A stretch of 64,000 bases of DNA from Vreelandella malpeensis (GCF_020622355.1 NZ_WHVL01000002.1:558001-622000); one strand, 5' to 3'. Shown: positions 10,207 to 20,370, numbered from the stretch's first letter. The notes: generated by a model not told the origin, from the letters alone. A program made the numbers and translations.

Positions 10207-11460
10207 ATGATGCAGGACGACGCCTCTTCACCGGATGCCGCCTCCCTCGAGACGCTTCCCGCCACCAGCGGCCCGCTGAAGGTCATTCAGATCGGCGATA
10301 CCCGCTACACCCTGCTGGGCACCGCCCACGTTTCCGCCGAAAGCGCCGAGGACGTCACGCGCCTGCTGGCAAGCGGCGCCTTCGACGCGGCGGCCATCGA
10401 GCTATGCGACGCCCGCCACGACAGCATGACCAACCCCGACGCCATGGGCGAGCAGGACCTTTTCCAGGTCTTCAAGCAGGGCAAGGCGGGCATGGTCGCG
10501 GCGAGCCTGGCACTCGGCGCCTTTCAACAGCGCATCGCCGAGCAGTCCGGCATCCAGCCCGGCGCAGAGATGCGCGCGGCGGTCGAGTCCTGTCTCGCCC
10601 AAGAGCTGCCCCTGCTGCTGATCGACCGCGACGTGGGCGTGACCTTGAAGCGCATCTATCGCAACGTGCCCTGGTGGCAGCGCTTTTCGCTGTTCAGCGG
10701 GTTGATCGGCAGCGTCCTGTCGCGCCAGGACGTCTCCAAGGAGGAGATCGAGAAACTCAAGGAAGGGGATATGCTGGAGGCGACCTTCAGCGAGTTCGCC
10801 GCCGAGTCCGAGACTCTCTACACGCCTCTGATTCGCGAGCGTGACCGCTACATGGCGCTTCGCCTTTGCGAGCAGGCCCCCCCCGGGCGCTTCAAGAACG
10901 TGCTGGTGGTGTTGGGCGCGGGGCACCTCAAGGGGACCGCCGAACACCTCGAGGCGCCGCTGCCCGAGGACCCGGTCGTCGAGCGCGAGGCGCTCGAGCA
11001 CACCCCGCCGGCGTCGAAACTCTGGAAGGCGCTGCCCTGGGTGATCACCGCGCTGGTCATCACCGGCTTCGCCATCGGGTTCTCGCGCAATACCGAGCTT
11101 GGCTGGCAGCTGGTGCTGGAGTGGTTTCTGATCAACGGCATCCTGGCCGGCGGAGCGACGCTGCTGGCGCTGGCCCATCCGGTCACGGTGATCGCCACCT
11201 TCTTCGCCGCCCCGCTTACCTCGCTCAACCCGACCATCGGCGCAGGCTTCGTCGCCGCCGGGGTGGAGCTCTACATGCGCAAGCCCAAGGTGCGTGACTT
11301 TTCTTCGCTCAGGCACGACGTCACCGCGCTCAAGGGGTGGTGGAAGAACCGCGTGTCGCGCACGCTCCTGGTGTTCATCCTGGCCACCCTCGGCTCGGCG
11401 ATCGGTACCTGGGTGGCGGGCTTTCGCATCGCCGGGGCGCTGTTCGGCAGCGGCGCATGA
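10207..11460 (+). CDS. TraB/PrgY-family membrane protein
   Basis: 417 residues. The N-terminal TraB/GumN-like domain (about 25-250) shows the family strand YTLLGTAHVSAESAEDV with the conserved His, the AIELCDARHDSM segment and, near 230, VVLGAGHLKGTAEHL with its GxxH. The C-terminal third has several hydrophobic segments (about 275-295, 305-335, 380-410). TraB/PrgY relatives shut down sex pheromone in enterococci; the bacterial and archaeal homologues of this length are otherwise uncharacterised membrane proteins, possibly proteases. Its stop overlaps the next gene as ATGA. Confidence 0.85.
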   Translation: MMQDDASSPDAASLETLPATSGPLKVIQIGDTRYTLLGTAHVSAESAEDVTRLLASGAFDAAAIELCDARHDSMTNPDAMGEQDLFQVFKQGKAGMVAASLALGAFQQRIAEQSGIQPGAEMRAAVESCLAQELPLLLIDRDVGVTLKRIYRNVPWWQRFSLFSGLIGSVLSRQDVSKEEIEKLKEGDMLEATFSEFAAESETLYTPLIRERDRYMALRLCEQAPPGRFKNVLVVLGAGHLKGTAEHLEAPLPEDPVVEREALEHTPPASKLWKALPWVITALVITGFAIGFSRNTELGWQLVLEWFLINGILAGGATLLALAHPVTVIATFFAAPLTSLNPTIGAGFVAAGVELYMRKPKVRDFSSLRHDVTALKGWWKNRVSRTLLVFILATLGSAIGTWVAGFRIAGALFGSGA

Positions 11461-12362
11461 ACCGGATCGCCCGCGCCCCCTGGCAGGCGGATGCCCTGCT
11501 GCTGCTGGTCACGCTGATGGCCGCCGGCGGCTGGATATTCTCCAAGGAAGCCCTGGTGGGCATGCCGCCGCTGCTGTTCATCGGCACCCGCTTTTTGCTC
11601 GCCGGCGCCATCCTGCTGGGCTTTGCCTGGCCGGCGCTGCGCCGCCTGCCCGCGCGCCGCGTACGCCGGGGCCTTCTGGTGGGGCTTTTGTTCAGCGTGG
11701 CCACCGGGTTCTGGATCATGGGGCTGCACTACTCCCAGCACTTGGGCGAGAGCGCCTTCATCACGAGCCTCGGCATTCTGATGGTGCCGGTGATCGGCAT
11801 GCTGTTCGGCGAAACGCCGCCGCGCACCACCTGGGTCGCGCTACCCGTGGCGCTGACGGGCTTCGGGCTCTTGTCGCTCAACGCGGGCTTTCGCGTCGAG
11901 ATCAGCCAGCTTCTGATGGTGTGCGCTGCCCTCGGCTTCGCGCTTCTGATCAACGTCAATACCCGCGTGGTGCGCAACGTCCCGGCACTGCCGTTGACCA
12001 CGCTTCAGCTGCTGGCGGTGGGCACGGTGCTGACGCTTTTGTCGCTGTTGTTCGAGCGCGCCCCCGTGGCAGTCGAGTCCGCCATTCTCGGCTGGCTGCT
12101 GGCAAGCGTGGTGCTGTCGAGCTCGCTGCGCTACTTCCTGCAGATCAAGGCACAGGGCATGACCACGCCGAGCCACGCCTCGGTGATCCTGATGCTCGAG
12201 GCGGTGTGGACCGCGCTGATCGCCGCCTGGTGGTTCGGTGAAAGCATGACCGCCCTTCAGCTTACCGGCTGCAGCCTGATCTTCCTGGCGCTGCTCATCA
12301 ACCGCTGGTACTGGGTGCGTAAGGTGCTGCGCCGCTGGCTGCCCACGGACGCCAAGGCCTAA
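11457..12362 (+). CDS. EamA/DMT-family transporter
   Basis: 301 residues with about ten hydrophobic segments arranged as two EamA repeats, typical of drug/metabolite-transporter superfamily permeases. The first repeat begins LLLLVTLMAAGGWIFSKEAL and the C-terminus is short and basic. These proteins usually export amino acids or other small metabolites; the substrate cannot be read here. The start overlaps the TraB gene stop by four bases. It converges with the DTW gene, whose stop overlaps its own by four bases. Confidence 0.88.
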   Translation: MNRIARAPWQADALLLLVTLMAAGGWIFSKEALVGMPPLLFIGTRFLLAGAILLGFAWPALRRLPARRVRRGLLVGLLFSVATGFWIMGLHYSQHLGESAFITSLGILMVPVIGMLFGETPPRTTWVALPVALTGFGLLSLNAGFRVEISQLLMVCAALGFALLINVNTRVVRNVPALPLTTLQLLAVGTVLTLLSLLFERAPVAVESAILGWLLASVVLSSSLRYFLQIKAQGMTTPSHASVILMLEAVWTALIAAWWFGESMTALQLTGCSLIFLALLINRWYWVRKVLRRWLPTDAKA

Positions 12363-13096
12363 TCGCCACTCCGCCGCGCCAGCAGCCGCTGCATGGCGGG
12401 CGTGGGCGCGTCGATCCGTGTGTAGAAACGACTCGCCGCGTAGCTTTCGTTGAACACGTCGAAGTAGTCGTCTAGCACGCTCGCCGCCATCTCGTCTCCG
12501 CCCTGGCGCAGCAGTTCGATGGCCACTTCGGCGGTGCACAGGTGCGCTTTCGAGGCGGGCTTTCTCAGTCGGTAGCGGGTCTCTCGCTCGGTGCGCAGCG
12601 CCAGTATCGGCAGGTCATCCAGATAGGGGCTCTTGCGAAACATGCGTCGCGCCTGACGCCAGGTACCGTCGAGAATGACGAACACCGGGATCCGCTCGCT
12701 CGCCTTGGCCGCGTGCACCGCGTCGATGTCGACCACGCGCTCGGCGTAGTCCGGCTGGTCGTCGGGGAAGATCAGAAACGGTGCGTACCGCGCATCCTGC
12801 AGCAGAGCCGCAAGCTCGGGGTCGAGCTCGGTGCGCGACCAGGTGAATACACGGGTATCCGACAGCACGTCGCGAATCAGCCGCCCGGTATTGGTGGGCT
12901 TCATGTGCTCAAGCGAATGAGTGATCAGCCATACTTGGGCCACGCTCTCGGCACTCGCCCGGTAGGGGCATAGGCAGTTGAGCTTGGGCAGGTTGCAGCC
13001 CGGGCAGCGAATCACGAAGCTGCCGCGCGCCTTGAACTCGCGCCGAGTCGGGCCTGATGGCGCATCATGCTCGACGGACGTATCGGAAGAAGACAT
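12359..13096 (-). CDS. DTW-domain protein, probable tRNA-uridine aminocarboxypropyltransferase
   Basis: 245 residues with the TDD/DTW superfamily signature FVILDGTWRQARRM, in which the D-x-T-W motif gives the family name. A Cys-rich head (CPGCNLPKLNCLC) precedes it, as in E. coli TapT (YfiP), which adds the acp group to U47 of tRNA from SAM. A second conserved stretch RYRLRKPA lies before the C-terminal helices. Function as an acp3U synthase is inferred from the family; a close paralogous DTW specificity cannot be excluded. Confidence 0.87.
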   Translation of the reverse strand: MSSSDTSVEHDAPSGPTRREFKARGSFVIRCPGCNLPKLNCLCPYRASAESVAQVWLITHSLEHMKPTNTGRLIRDVLSDTRVFTWSRTELDPELAALLQDARYAPFLIFPDDQPDYAERVVDIDAVHAAKASERIPVFVILDGTWRQARRMFRKSPYLDDLPILALRTERETRYRLRKPASKAHLCTAEVAIELLRQGGDEMAASVLDDYFDVFNESYAASRFYTRIDAPTPAMQRLLARRSGD

Positions 13097-13189
13097 CGGC
13101 CTACCTCAACGGACAAAGGGCGCCGAGTATAATGCAGCGTCCAATTCATGACGAACACCTTAAGCTGTCAACCTTTCATCTACAAATAG

Positions 13190-13219
13190 TTGACATAAAA
13201 AACCCGTTCCCGATAGAGT
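13190..13219 (+). promoter_or_regulatory. Candidate sigma-70 promoter of bioB
   Basis: A consensus -35 TTGACA (13190-13195) is followed 18 bases later by TAGAGT (13214-13219), a 4/6 match to -10. Transcription would start within the BirA-type operator that follows. Confidence 0.55.
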
Positions 13220-13221
13220 TT

Positions 13222-13251
13222 GGTAAACCTCAACATCATAAAAGGTTTACC
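13222..13251 (+). promoter_or_regulatory. BirA-type biotin operator overlapping the bioB start region
   Basis: Perfect 9-bp inverted arms GGTAAACCT (13222-13230) and AGGTTTACC (13243-13251). Measured core to core (AAACC to GGTTT) the gap is 14 bases. Known proteobacterial BirA sites have the form TTGTAAACC, 14-16 bases, GGTTTACAA. The right arm contains the AAGG that serves as ribosome site for the bioB GTG, so bound BirA would cover both transcription start and RBS. Confidence 0.85.
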
Positions 13252-13252
13252 T

Positions 13253-14296
13253 GTGACTTCTTCAACACCCCGCCACGACTGGAGCGTCGAGGAGATCGAC
13301 GCTTTTTTCGCCCTGCCCTTCAACGACCTGCTATTCCAAGCCCAAAGTGTTCATCGCGCCCATTTCGACGCCAACGCCGTGCAGATCTCGACGCTCTTGT
13401 CGATCAAGACCGGCGCCTGTCCCGAGGACTGCAAGTACTGTCCGCAGTCCGGCCATTACAACACCGGCCTGGGCAAGGAGAAACTCATGGCAGTGGCCAA
13501 GGTGGTCGAACAGGCACGGGCAGCGAAAGCAGCCGGCGCCAGCCGGTTCTGCATGGGGGCGGCATGGCGCAGTCCGCAGGAAAAGGACCTGGCGGTCGCC
13601 GAGGAGATGGTGCGTCAGGTGAAGGCGCTGGGGCTGGAAACCTGCATGACCCTGGGCATGGTCGACGATCGCCAGGCAAACCGCCTGGCCGAGGCGGGGC
13701 TCGACTACTACAACCATAACCTGGATACCTCGCCGGCGTATTACGGCGAGATCATCACTACGCGAAGCTACGGCGACCGGCTCGACACGCTGGCAAGCGT
13801 GCGACAGGCGGGCATGAAGGTATGCTCCGGTGGTATCGTCGGCATGGGTGAAGGACTTTCCGATCGAAGCGCGCTACTGCGCGAGCTGGCAAGGCTCGAT
13901 CCGCACCCGGAATCGGTGCCGATCAACCAGCTGGTGAAAGTACCCGGCACGCCGCTTGAAAACGTCGACGACCTGGATCCGCTCGCTTTCATTCGCGTGA
14001 TTGCCGTGGCGCGCATCGTGATGCCGCAAAGCCATGTGCGTCTCTCCGCTGGTCGCGAGCAGATGAGCGAATCCACCCAGGCGCTCGCTTTCATGGCCGG
14101 TGCCAATTCGATCTTCTACGGTGACAAGCTGCTCACCACCGACAATCCCCAGGCCGAGCGGGATCGGGCGCTGTTCGACAAGCTGGGCCTGCATGCGGAA
14201 ACCCGGGAAATGCCGGACGATAGCGCCGCCGCGCTGGTTCGTGTAACGCAGGCCCGGCGCCAGAGCGCCCTTTCGCTGGCGATCGAGGCGAGCTGA
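13253..14296 (+). CDS. bioB: Biotin synthase
   Basis: 347 residues. BioB is a radical SAM enzyme that inserts sulfur into dethiobiotin, the last step of biotin synthesis. The SAM cluster motif is [11 protein letters not shown]; further family elements are [37 protein letters not shown] and the auxiliary-cluster Arg region [13 protein letters not shown]. The start is placed at GTG 13253, with AAAAGG nine bases upstream; an in-frame TTG at 13220 lies inside the operator and is unlikely. No bioF, bioC or bioD follows: the next gene is on the other strand, so bioB stands alone here. Confidence 0.95.
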   Translation: MTSSTPRHDWSVEEIDAFFALPFNDLLFQAQSVHRAHFDANAVQISTLLSIKTGACPEDCKYCPQSGHYNTGLGKEKLMAVAKVVEQARAAKAAGASRFCMGAAWRSPQEKDLAVAEEMVRQVKALGLETCMTLGMVDDRQANRLAEAGLDYYNHNLDTSPAYYGEIITTRSYGDRLDTLASVRQAGMKVCSGGIVGMGEGLSDRSALLRELARLDPHPESVPINQLVKVPGTPLENVDDLDPLAFIRVIAVARIVMPQSHVRLSAGREQMSESTQALAFMAGANSIFYGDKLLTTDNPQAERDRALFDKLGLHAETREMPDDSAAALVRVTQARRQSALSLAIEAS

Positions 14297-15046
14297 TCAG
14301 TCGAGCGCGAAGCTTCGCTGTCGGCGCCATTGGTGGACCAGCGCCGGTACGCCTTCGCCGGCGGTGGTGTTGATCGCCAGCACCCCCGGCGGGGTCAGGC
14401 TGTCCGCATCCGGGTCGACCAGCGCGCAGGGCGTGTCTACCCCGACGTAGGACAGAAGGGAGGCAGCGGGCATCACCGCAAGCGACGTACCCACCACTAA
14501 AAAGAAGTCCGCCTGGCTTGCAAGCGTGCAGGCCTGATCGAACAGCGGCACCGATTCGCCGAACCAGACCACGTCCGGGCGCAGCTGGCTGCCCTTGTCG
14601 CATACGTCGCCCAGCCGAATGTCACCCTTGATGGGGTAGCGAAGGCGCGCATCCACGCTGGAGCGCGCCTTCAGGATCTCGCCGTGCAGGTGCAGCACGT
14701 TTTTCGAGCCCGCCCGTTCGTGCAGGTCGTCGATATTCTGGGTGATGATCGACACCGTGAAGCCGTCCTGCTCGAGGGCGGCCAGCGCCTTGTGGGCGGC
14801 GTTGGGCCGGGCGCGGCGAATCTGCTCGCGGCGCTGATTGTAGAAGTCGAGCACCCGCTCGGGGTCGTCGCGAAAGCCATCAAACGTGGCCACCTTCTCG
14901 ACCGGATGCTCCTCCCACAGGCCGTCGCTGGCGCGAAAGGTCTTGATACCGCTCTCGACGCTGATGCCGGAACCGGTGAACACCACCAGGTGCGGTAGCG
15001 TCACCGCCTGCAGGTGGCTGTTATCTGCGGGCTCGCCTGCCAACAT
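14297..15046 (-). CDS. Sir2-family NAD-dependent protein deacylase
   Basis: 249 residues, a cytoplasmic sirtuin that removes acyl groups from lysine using NAD+. Visible motifs: VVFTGSGISVESGIKTFR (NAD site), TQNIDDLHERAG, HLHGE with the catalytic His, and VVGTSLAVMPAA. FYNQRR supplies the Tyr-x-x-Arg pair that in CobB/SIRT5 types favours succinyl or malonyl groups. The zinc-binding four-Cys module is absent: between HLHGE and VVWFGE only one Cys (GDVCDKGSQLRP) remains, a variant seen in several proteobacterial sirtuins. It ends one base after bioB, convergent with it. Confidence 0.9.
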   Translation of the reverse strand: MLAGEPADNSHLQAVTLPHLVVFTGSGISVESGIKTFRASDGLWEEHPVEKVATFDGFRDDPERVLDFYNQRREQIRRARPNAAHKALAALEQDGFTVSIITQNIDDLHERAGSKNVLHLHGEILKARSSVDARLRYPIKGDIRLGDVCDKGSQLRPDVVWFGESVPLFDQACTLASQADFFLVVGTSLAVMPAASLLSYVGVDTPCALVDPDADSLTPPGVLAINTTAGEGVPALVHQWRRQRSFALD

Positions 15047-15062
15047 GACTCGTCTCCTTGAA

Positions 15063-15086
15063 AAAGCGCCCTCGGGCGGGCGCCTT
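15063..15086 (-). terminator. Terminator of the GGDEF-EAL gene
   Basis: Read on the minus strand, a GGCGCCCG...GGGCGC stem is followed by TTTTTC. It lies between the stop of the large leftward signalling gene and the start of the sirtuin gene. Confidence 0.7.
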
Positions 15087-15215
15087 TCAGACTAGGCGAT
15101 GGCGCAGGCGGATGGCAACGCCTGGGCCATCCGCTCGCCAGGCGAGGTCTACTCTCACCTTGGCGACGGACGTCGCATGTTGGCATCGCATTTCGGCAAG
15201 ACCTGCCGGTCAAGG

Positions 15216-18041
15216 CTATCGGGTAGACGCCGGAGCTTCCAACCAGCGCCGGGCGAACTGATCGGCAGTGAGGGGACGGTCGAAGAGATATCCCTGACCT
15301 TGGGTACACCCCATCGCGATCAGGGGGGCGATCTGCTCGGTGCGCTCGATGCCCTCGGCGATGGTGGCAAGCCCCAGGGTGTGGGCCATGGCGATGATGG
15401 TGGCGACGATCACGCGGTCGTTCTCGCTGGTGAGCATGTCGCGGATGAAGGAGATGTCGATCTTGATCTTGTCCACGGCAAAGCGCTTGAGGTAGGCAAG
15501 CGACGAGTAGCCGGTACCGAAGTCGTCGATGGCAAGCCCCACGCCCTGCTCCTTGCAGTGCCGGGTCATGGCAACGGCCTGCTCCGGGTTGACCATGACG
15601 CCGCTTTCGGTCAGCTCCAGGCTGAGCGCCGAGGGCGGGATGGCATAGGCGGTGCAGTTCTCGAACAGCGCCTCGATCAAGTCGTTGTCATCGAACTGAT
15701 CCGCCGCCACGTTGATCGCCAACTGCCCGGTGAGCTCGAGGCCCTGGGCCTGCCAGGCGGCCAGTTGCCGGCAAGCCTTCTCGATCACGCAGCGGCCGAG
15801 CGCCACCATCATGCCGCGCTCCTCGGCGAGCGGAATGAACTCGCCGGGCGAGACACGGCCGAGCTCGTCGTCGTGCCAGCGGGCGAGCGCCTCGGCGCCG
15901 ATCAGCGCGCCGGTTCGCAGGTCGACCTGGGGCTGGTAGTGCAGTTCGAGACGCTTCTCGGCAATGGCGCTGCCCAGCCGCTTGGCCATGTGGAGCTTCT
16001 CGCGCAGCCGCTGCTCCATCCAGGGCTCGAACAGGCTCACGCTCAGCGGCTGGCGCTTGGTCTGATACATGGCGATATCGGCGTACCGGAGCAGCCGGGG
16101 TGCCGTGCTCGCCTGGCCCGGATAGAGCGATACTCCGACGCCTGCGCTCATCTCCGCCGAGTGCTGCTCGATCACGATGGGCGGGGCGAGTGACGCCTGC
16201 AGGCGCGCCGCCAGCGCAAGCGCCGCCTCCTCGCCCATGCCGCACGCCAGGACCACGAACTCGTCGCCACCCAGGCGTGCCAGGTAGTGCTCTTCGCCCA
16301 GCACCTCGCCAAAGCGCCGGGCCACTTCCTGCAGTACCCGATCGCCCACATAGTGGCCGGCGGTGTCGTTCACTTCCTTGAAGTGGTTGAGCCCCAGTAG
16401 TAAAAGCGCCAGGGGTGTGCTGGGCGTCGCGTCGACATGCTGGGTCAGGTGGCGCATAAGCGCCGCCCGATTGGGCAGCCGCGTGCCTTCGTCGCGATAG
16501 GCAAGCTCGCGGATACGCGCCTCGTTCTGCTGGCGCCAAAGCTCGGCCCCGACGCGCGCAGCGAAGATCTGCAACACCGCGCGGGCGATGCGGGTCTGGG
16601 TCAAGGGCTGTTCGAACATCACGCCGACGACGCCGATCGGGTTGCCTTGGGCATCGTCCAGGCGGCGGCCGATATAGCCGTTTACCCAGTCCAGCGTCCC
16701 CTCGGCCTCCGCCGGCATCTGGATATGGGCGTCTTTGAGCACCACGCACTCCCGCTCCCTGACAACTTTTTCGCAGGGGACGCTGGCAAGGCGATAACGT
16801 ACGCCGGGCTGGCGTTTCCCGCGCACGTGCAGCGAGACCATCGACGCGATCCCCGGATCGTGTTCGTCAAGCATGGCGATGAACCCGATCTCGGCGGCGA
16901 GTGCGTCAGCCATGTGTGCGGTCAACCGGGAAAGAAAGGCTTCGCCGTGATCGGCCGAAACCGCCGTGGCGACCTGGGTGACCGCATGCTGGATACGCTG
17001 CTCGGTCTGTCGGCGCACCATGCTGTCGAGGCCGAAAGCGATATCGCTGGCCAGTTCGCCCAGCACCTCGCGCTCGCGCTCGGAAATGTCCTCCTCCTGG
17101 GCGTGGTAGCAGCTGAGCACGCCCAGCGGCTGCTCACGGAACATCAGCGGCAGCGCGATGAAAGTCTTCACCCCCAGCATCAAGAGCGTCTGCTTGAGAG
17201 ACGCGCTGACGCCACGGGCATCCTGCTTCTGGCCAAGGATGACGGGTTGGCCTTGCTCGAACGCCGCGCGAGCCAGCATGCGGCTGTAGCGCTTGATCAT
17301 CAGCTGGCGCGGGCTGCACCAGGCAATCTCCTCGCCATCGCGGTCGGACATCGCCTTCACCTTGAGCGAATCGGCCTGGCCGGGCTCACCGGGCCGGCTG
17401 ATCCAGGCGGCGGCGTAACCGCCGGTCTCGACGGCGACGTCGCAGCAGCTTTGCATCATCGCGATTTCATCCTGGGCGTTGACGACCGCCTCGCCGCTTT
17501 CGCTCAACAGTCGCAACGCCCGACGCTGGCGAGCGATATGGGTGTTCGCGCTGGCGCCGATCAACTGGCGTGAAAGCTCGGCCCCCGCCAGCCAGGCGAC
17601 GATACGCAGAAGATCGAGAGCGAAGGAAGGCAGGGTCAACGTCGCCGAATGCATCAGCGCGATGAAGCCGAGTCGGCGAGTATCAGCATCGCGCATGGGA
17701 ACCCCCAGATAGCCCTCGACAGACAGCGCCGCCAGTTGGCTATCGTGCGGGAAGCGCTCTCGCGCCCCGCCATCGACGAACAGCTCCGCATGCGTGTCGA
17801 GCTGAGCGGCCGGGGTCTCCTTGATCGGATAAGGTGCTTGCTCTCGCCACTGGCCGTTCGAGTAAAAGGCCAGGGGCGTGACGAAACTTTGATGTGAGTC
17901 AATACGTGCGATCACGACATGGTCGACCTTAAGCAGCGTGGCCAACGAACATGTCAGGTGCTGAAAGAACTCTTCCCGATGACGGCTGGCAAAGCTTTTC
18001 GAAAGCTTCTGCAATATATCTTGTGCAGGGTCGGGAAACAT
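15216..18041 (-). CDS. Three-GAF GGDEF-EAL cyclic-di-GMP signalling protein
   Basis: 941 residues, no membrane segment. Three GAF-like sensor domains (about 20-155, 170-340, 355-500) precede a GGDEF domain (about 510-670, motif LGGDEF at 590-595) and an EAL domain (about 680-935, motif AEALARW at 716-722). The EAL catalytic motifs are all there: EAL, the Asn of LAINVAA, ELTES, DDFGTGYSS, KIDISFI and AEGIE, so phosphodiesterase activity is expected. In the GGDEF domain the first metal-binding Asp, normally in a DxDxFK strand, is replaced by Gly (LLLGLNHFKEVND), and no RxxD inhibitory site precedes the motif, so cyclase activity may be weak or lost and the domain may act as a GTP sensor. Confidence 0.93.
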   Translation of the reverse strand: MFPDPAQDILQKLSKSFASRHREEFFQHLTCSLATLLKVDHVVIARIDSHQSFVTPLAFYSNGQWREQAPYPIKETPAAQLDTHAELFVDGGARERFPHDSQLAALSVEGYLGVPMRDADTRRLGFIALMHSATLTLPSFALDLLRIVAWLAGAELSRQLIGASANTHIARQRRALRLLSESGEAVVNAQDEIAMMQSCCDVAVETGGYAAAWISRPGEPGQADSLKVKAMSDRDGEEIAWCSPRQLMIKRYSRMLARAAFEQGQPVILGQKQDARGVSASLKQTLLMLGVKTFIALPLMFREQPLGVLSCYHAQEEDISEREREVLGELASDIAFGLDSMVRRQTEQRIQHAVTQVATAVSADHGEAFLSRLTAHMADALAAEIGFIAMLDEHDPGIASMVSLHVRGKRQPGVRYRLASVPCEKVVRERECVVLKDAHIQMPAEAEGTLDWVNGYIGRRLDDAQGNPIGVVGVMFEQPLTQTRIARAVLQIFAARVGAELWRQQNEARIRELAYRDEGTRLPNRAALMRHLTQHVDATPSTPLALLLLGLNHFKEVNDTAGHYVGDRVLQEVARRFGEVLGEEHYLARLGGDEFVVLACGMGEEAALALAARLQASLAPPIVIEQHSAEMSAGVGVSLYPGQASTAPRLLRYADIAMYQTKRQPLSVSLFEPWMEQRLREKLHMAKRLGSAIAEKRLELHYQPQVDLRTGALIGAEALARWHDDELGRVSPGEFIPLAEERGMMVALGRCVIEKACRQLAAWQAQGLELTGQLAINVAADQFDDNDLIEALFENCTAYAIPPSALSLELTESGVMVNPEQAVAMTRHCKEQGVGLAIDDFGTGYSSLAYLKRFAVDKIKIDISFIRDMLTSENDRVIVATIIAMAHTLGLATIAEGIERTEQIAPLIAMGCTQGQGYLFDRPLTADQFARRWLEAPASTR

Positions 18042-18568
18042 GGTATCAAGCGCCTCGAATGGGGTCAGTTAACTAAGTTTAATCCAGTGTTCCAAGGCGG
18101 TATCGATCTCGAGCGTGACTCGATCGATGCGGCATTGGAGCCGCTAATCACACATATCCGAGTGGTTACAACGTCATTCGTCGTAGCGTTTCCCTTTAAA
18201 GTGCAGCGTGCCGCGCAGGGTCTTCTCTCTATTGCGCGCTTATCTACCGTGTGACCGGTAACGTGACGTTTTGCAGGTCACACTACCCACCACCAGCAAC
18301 GGGGCCATTCATGACAGCGCCGTTATTGTCCGACGGAAATTTTCCGACACTCCAGATTTTCGCTCTTATTCGTTCCGGTCAACGAGAATTACATTAATTA
18401 AATGAGCAAACTAAATAAAACCGCTGTTGGCGGTTTCTTCTATATCGTTATAAGCCTCTCACTATACCTAATTTTATATTATCAACTTTTAAAGTCGATC
18501 TTCAACCTGAACAGTCCTTCATGTCCATAGGCCGCTCCCCAACCATTTCCCTTTACAGGGAGGCCCAG
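18042..18568. other. Gene-free AT-rich region between the GGDEF-EAL gene and the XRE regulator
   Basis: No credible coding frame. It carries an inverted repeat GTGTGACC (18249-18256) and GGTCACAC (18276-18283), 19 bases apart, in the presumed control region of the leftward GGDEF-EAL gene, and a terminator-like hairpin at 18418-18436. From about 18360 the sequence is strikingly AT-rich compared with its surroundings, so this stretch probably holds the promoter of the XRE gene and may be of foreign origin. Confidence 0.6.
18418..18436 (+). terminator. Terminator-like hairpin in AT-rich spacer
   Basis: AAACCGC-TGTT-GCGGTTT type stem followed by CTTCT. No gene on the plus strand ends nearby, so it might terminate a small untranslated RNA or be a relic. 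Confidence 0.5.
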
Positions 18569-18919
18569 GTGAAAAAAAACGAACAGCAGCGTATCGCTGG
18601 GAACATTGGTGGTGCTATCGCCAAGCAGCGTACCCGTTGCCAGATGACGCAGGAAGAAGTGGCGGAACGGCTGGGCATTGGAAACGAAGCGGTTTCACGC
18701 ATCGAAAGAGGGCGTGTCATTCCCAACATCATTCGGCTCATGGAGCTTGCCCAGATCTTCGATTGCGAAACCGCCGAGCTCCTGGGGGAAGCCAGCACGC
18801 AAATAGACGATCAGACGCGGCGTATAAGGTCGCTGCTTTTGCCTCTCGATCAAAGAGACCGCCAATTGATTCTTCAACTGACGGAAAACCTGGCGAACCG
18901 CTTGAACGACGGCTCATGA
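18569..18919 (+). CDS. XRE-family helix-turn-helix regulator
   Basis: 116 residues. A Cro/C1-type HTH spans about 12-66: IAKQRTRCQMTQEEVAERLG, then the recognition helix GNEAVSRIERGR and PNIIRLMELAQIF. The rest is a short helical tail, perhaps a dimerisation segment. I place the start at GTG 18569, six bases after GGGAGG; an ATG 48 bases upstream is in frame but lacks a ribosome site. The gene sits alone in AT-rich DNA with no toxin, prophage or restriction gene beside it, so its targets are unknown. Confidence 0.8.
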   Translation: MKKNEQQRIAGNIGGAIAKQRTRCQMTQEEVAERLGIGNEAVSRIERGRVIPNIIRLMELAQIFDCETAELLGEASTQIDDQTRRIRSLLLPLDQRDRQLILQLTENLANRLNDGS

Positions 18920-18990
18920 ATGCCGTCTGCCATCGTCGCTAAAGGCCAACGCAACCTTAAAGAAAATAGCCAACGCTCACTGCCATTCAG

Positions 18991-19010
18991 AAGCCGGCTA
19001 CTGCCGGCTT
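18991..19010 (+). terminator. Terminator after the XRE gene
   Basis: Perfect 8-bp stem AAGCCGGC-TACT-GCCGGCTT, about 70 bases after the XRE stop. Only a weak T tract follows. Confidence 0.65.
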
Positions 19011-19040
19011 GGCAAGAAGATCTTTTTCACAATCTCTTAT

Positions 19041-19060
19041 TGTTATATTATTACATAACA
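19041..19060 (+). promoter_or_regulatory. Zur box upstream of the COG0523 GTPase
   Basis: TGTTATATTATTACATAACA is a near-perfect palindrome whose TGTTAT and ATAACA ends match the gammaproteobacterial Zur consensus (core ATGTTATANTATAACAT). It lies 20 bases before the chosen start of a COG0523 GTPase, the class of gene most often under Zur control. Zinc-loaded Zur is therefore predicted to repress the gene. Confidence 0.85.
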
Positions 19061-19079
19061 CACAAAAGAGATGGATCGC

Positions 19080-20306
<1,227 letters not shown>

Positions 20307-20370
20307 GTACGCGGCTTCAACGCCGCGTTCATTACGATCATTATCGTATATTGGGGATTGACCCAAAAAA

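Noticed and set aside
16437..17573. A 378-codon open frame opposite the GGDEF-EAL gene
   Set aside because: Antisense shadow; the minus-strand protein has clear GAF, GGDEF and EAL motifs over the same bases.
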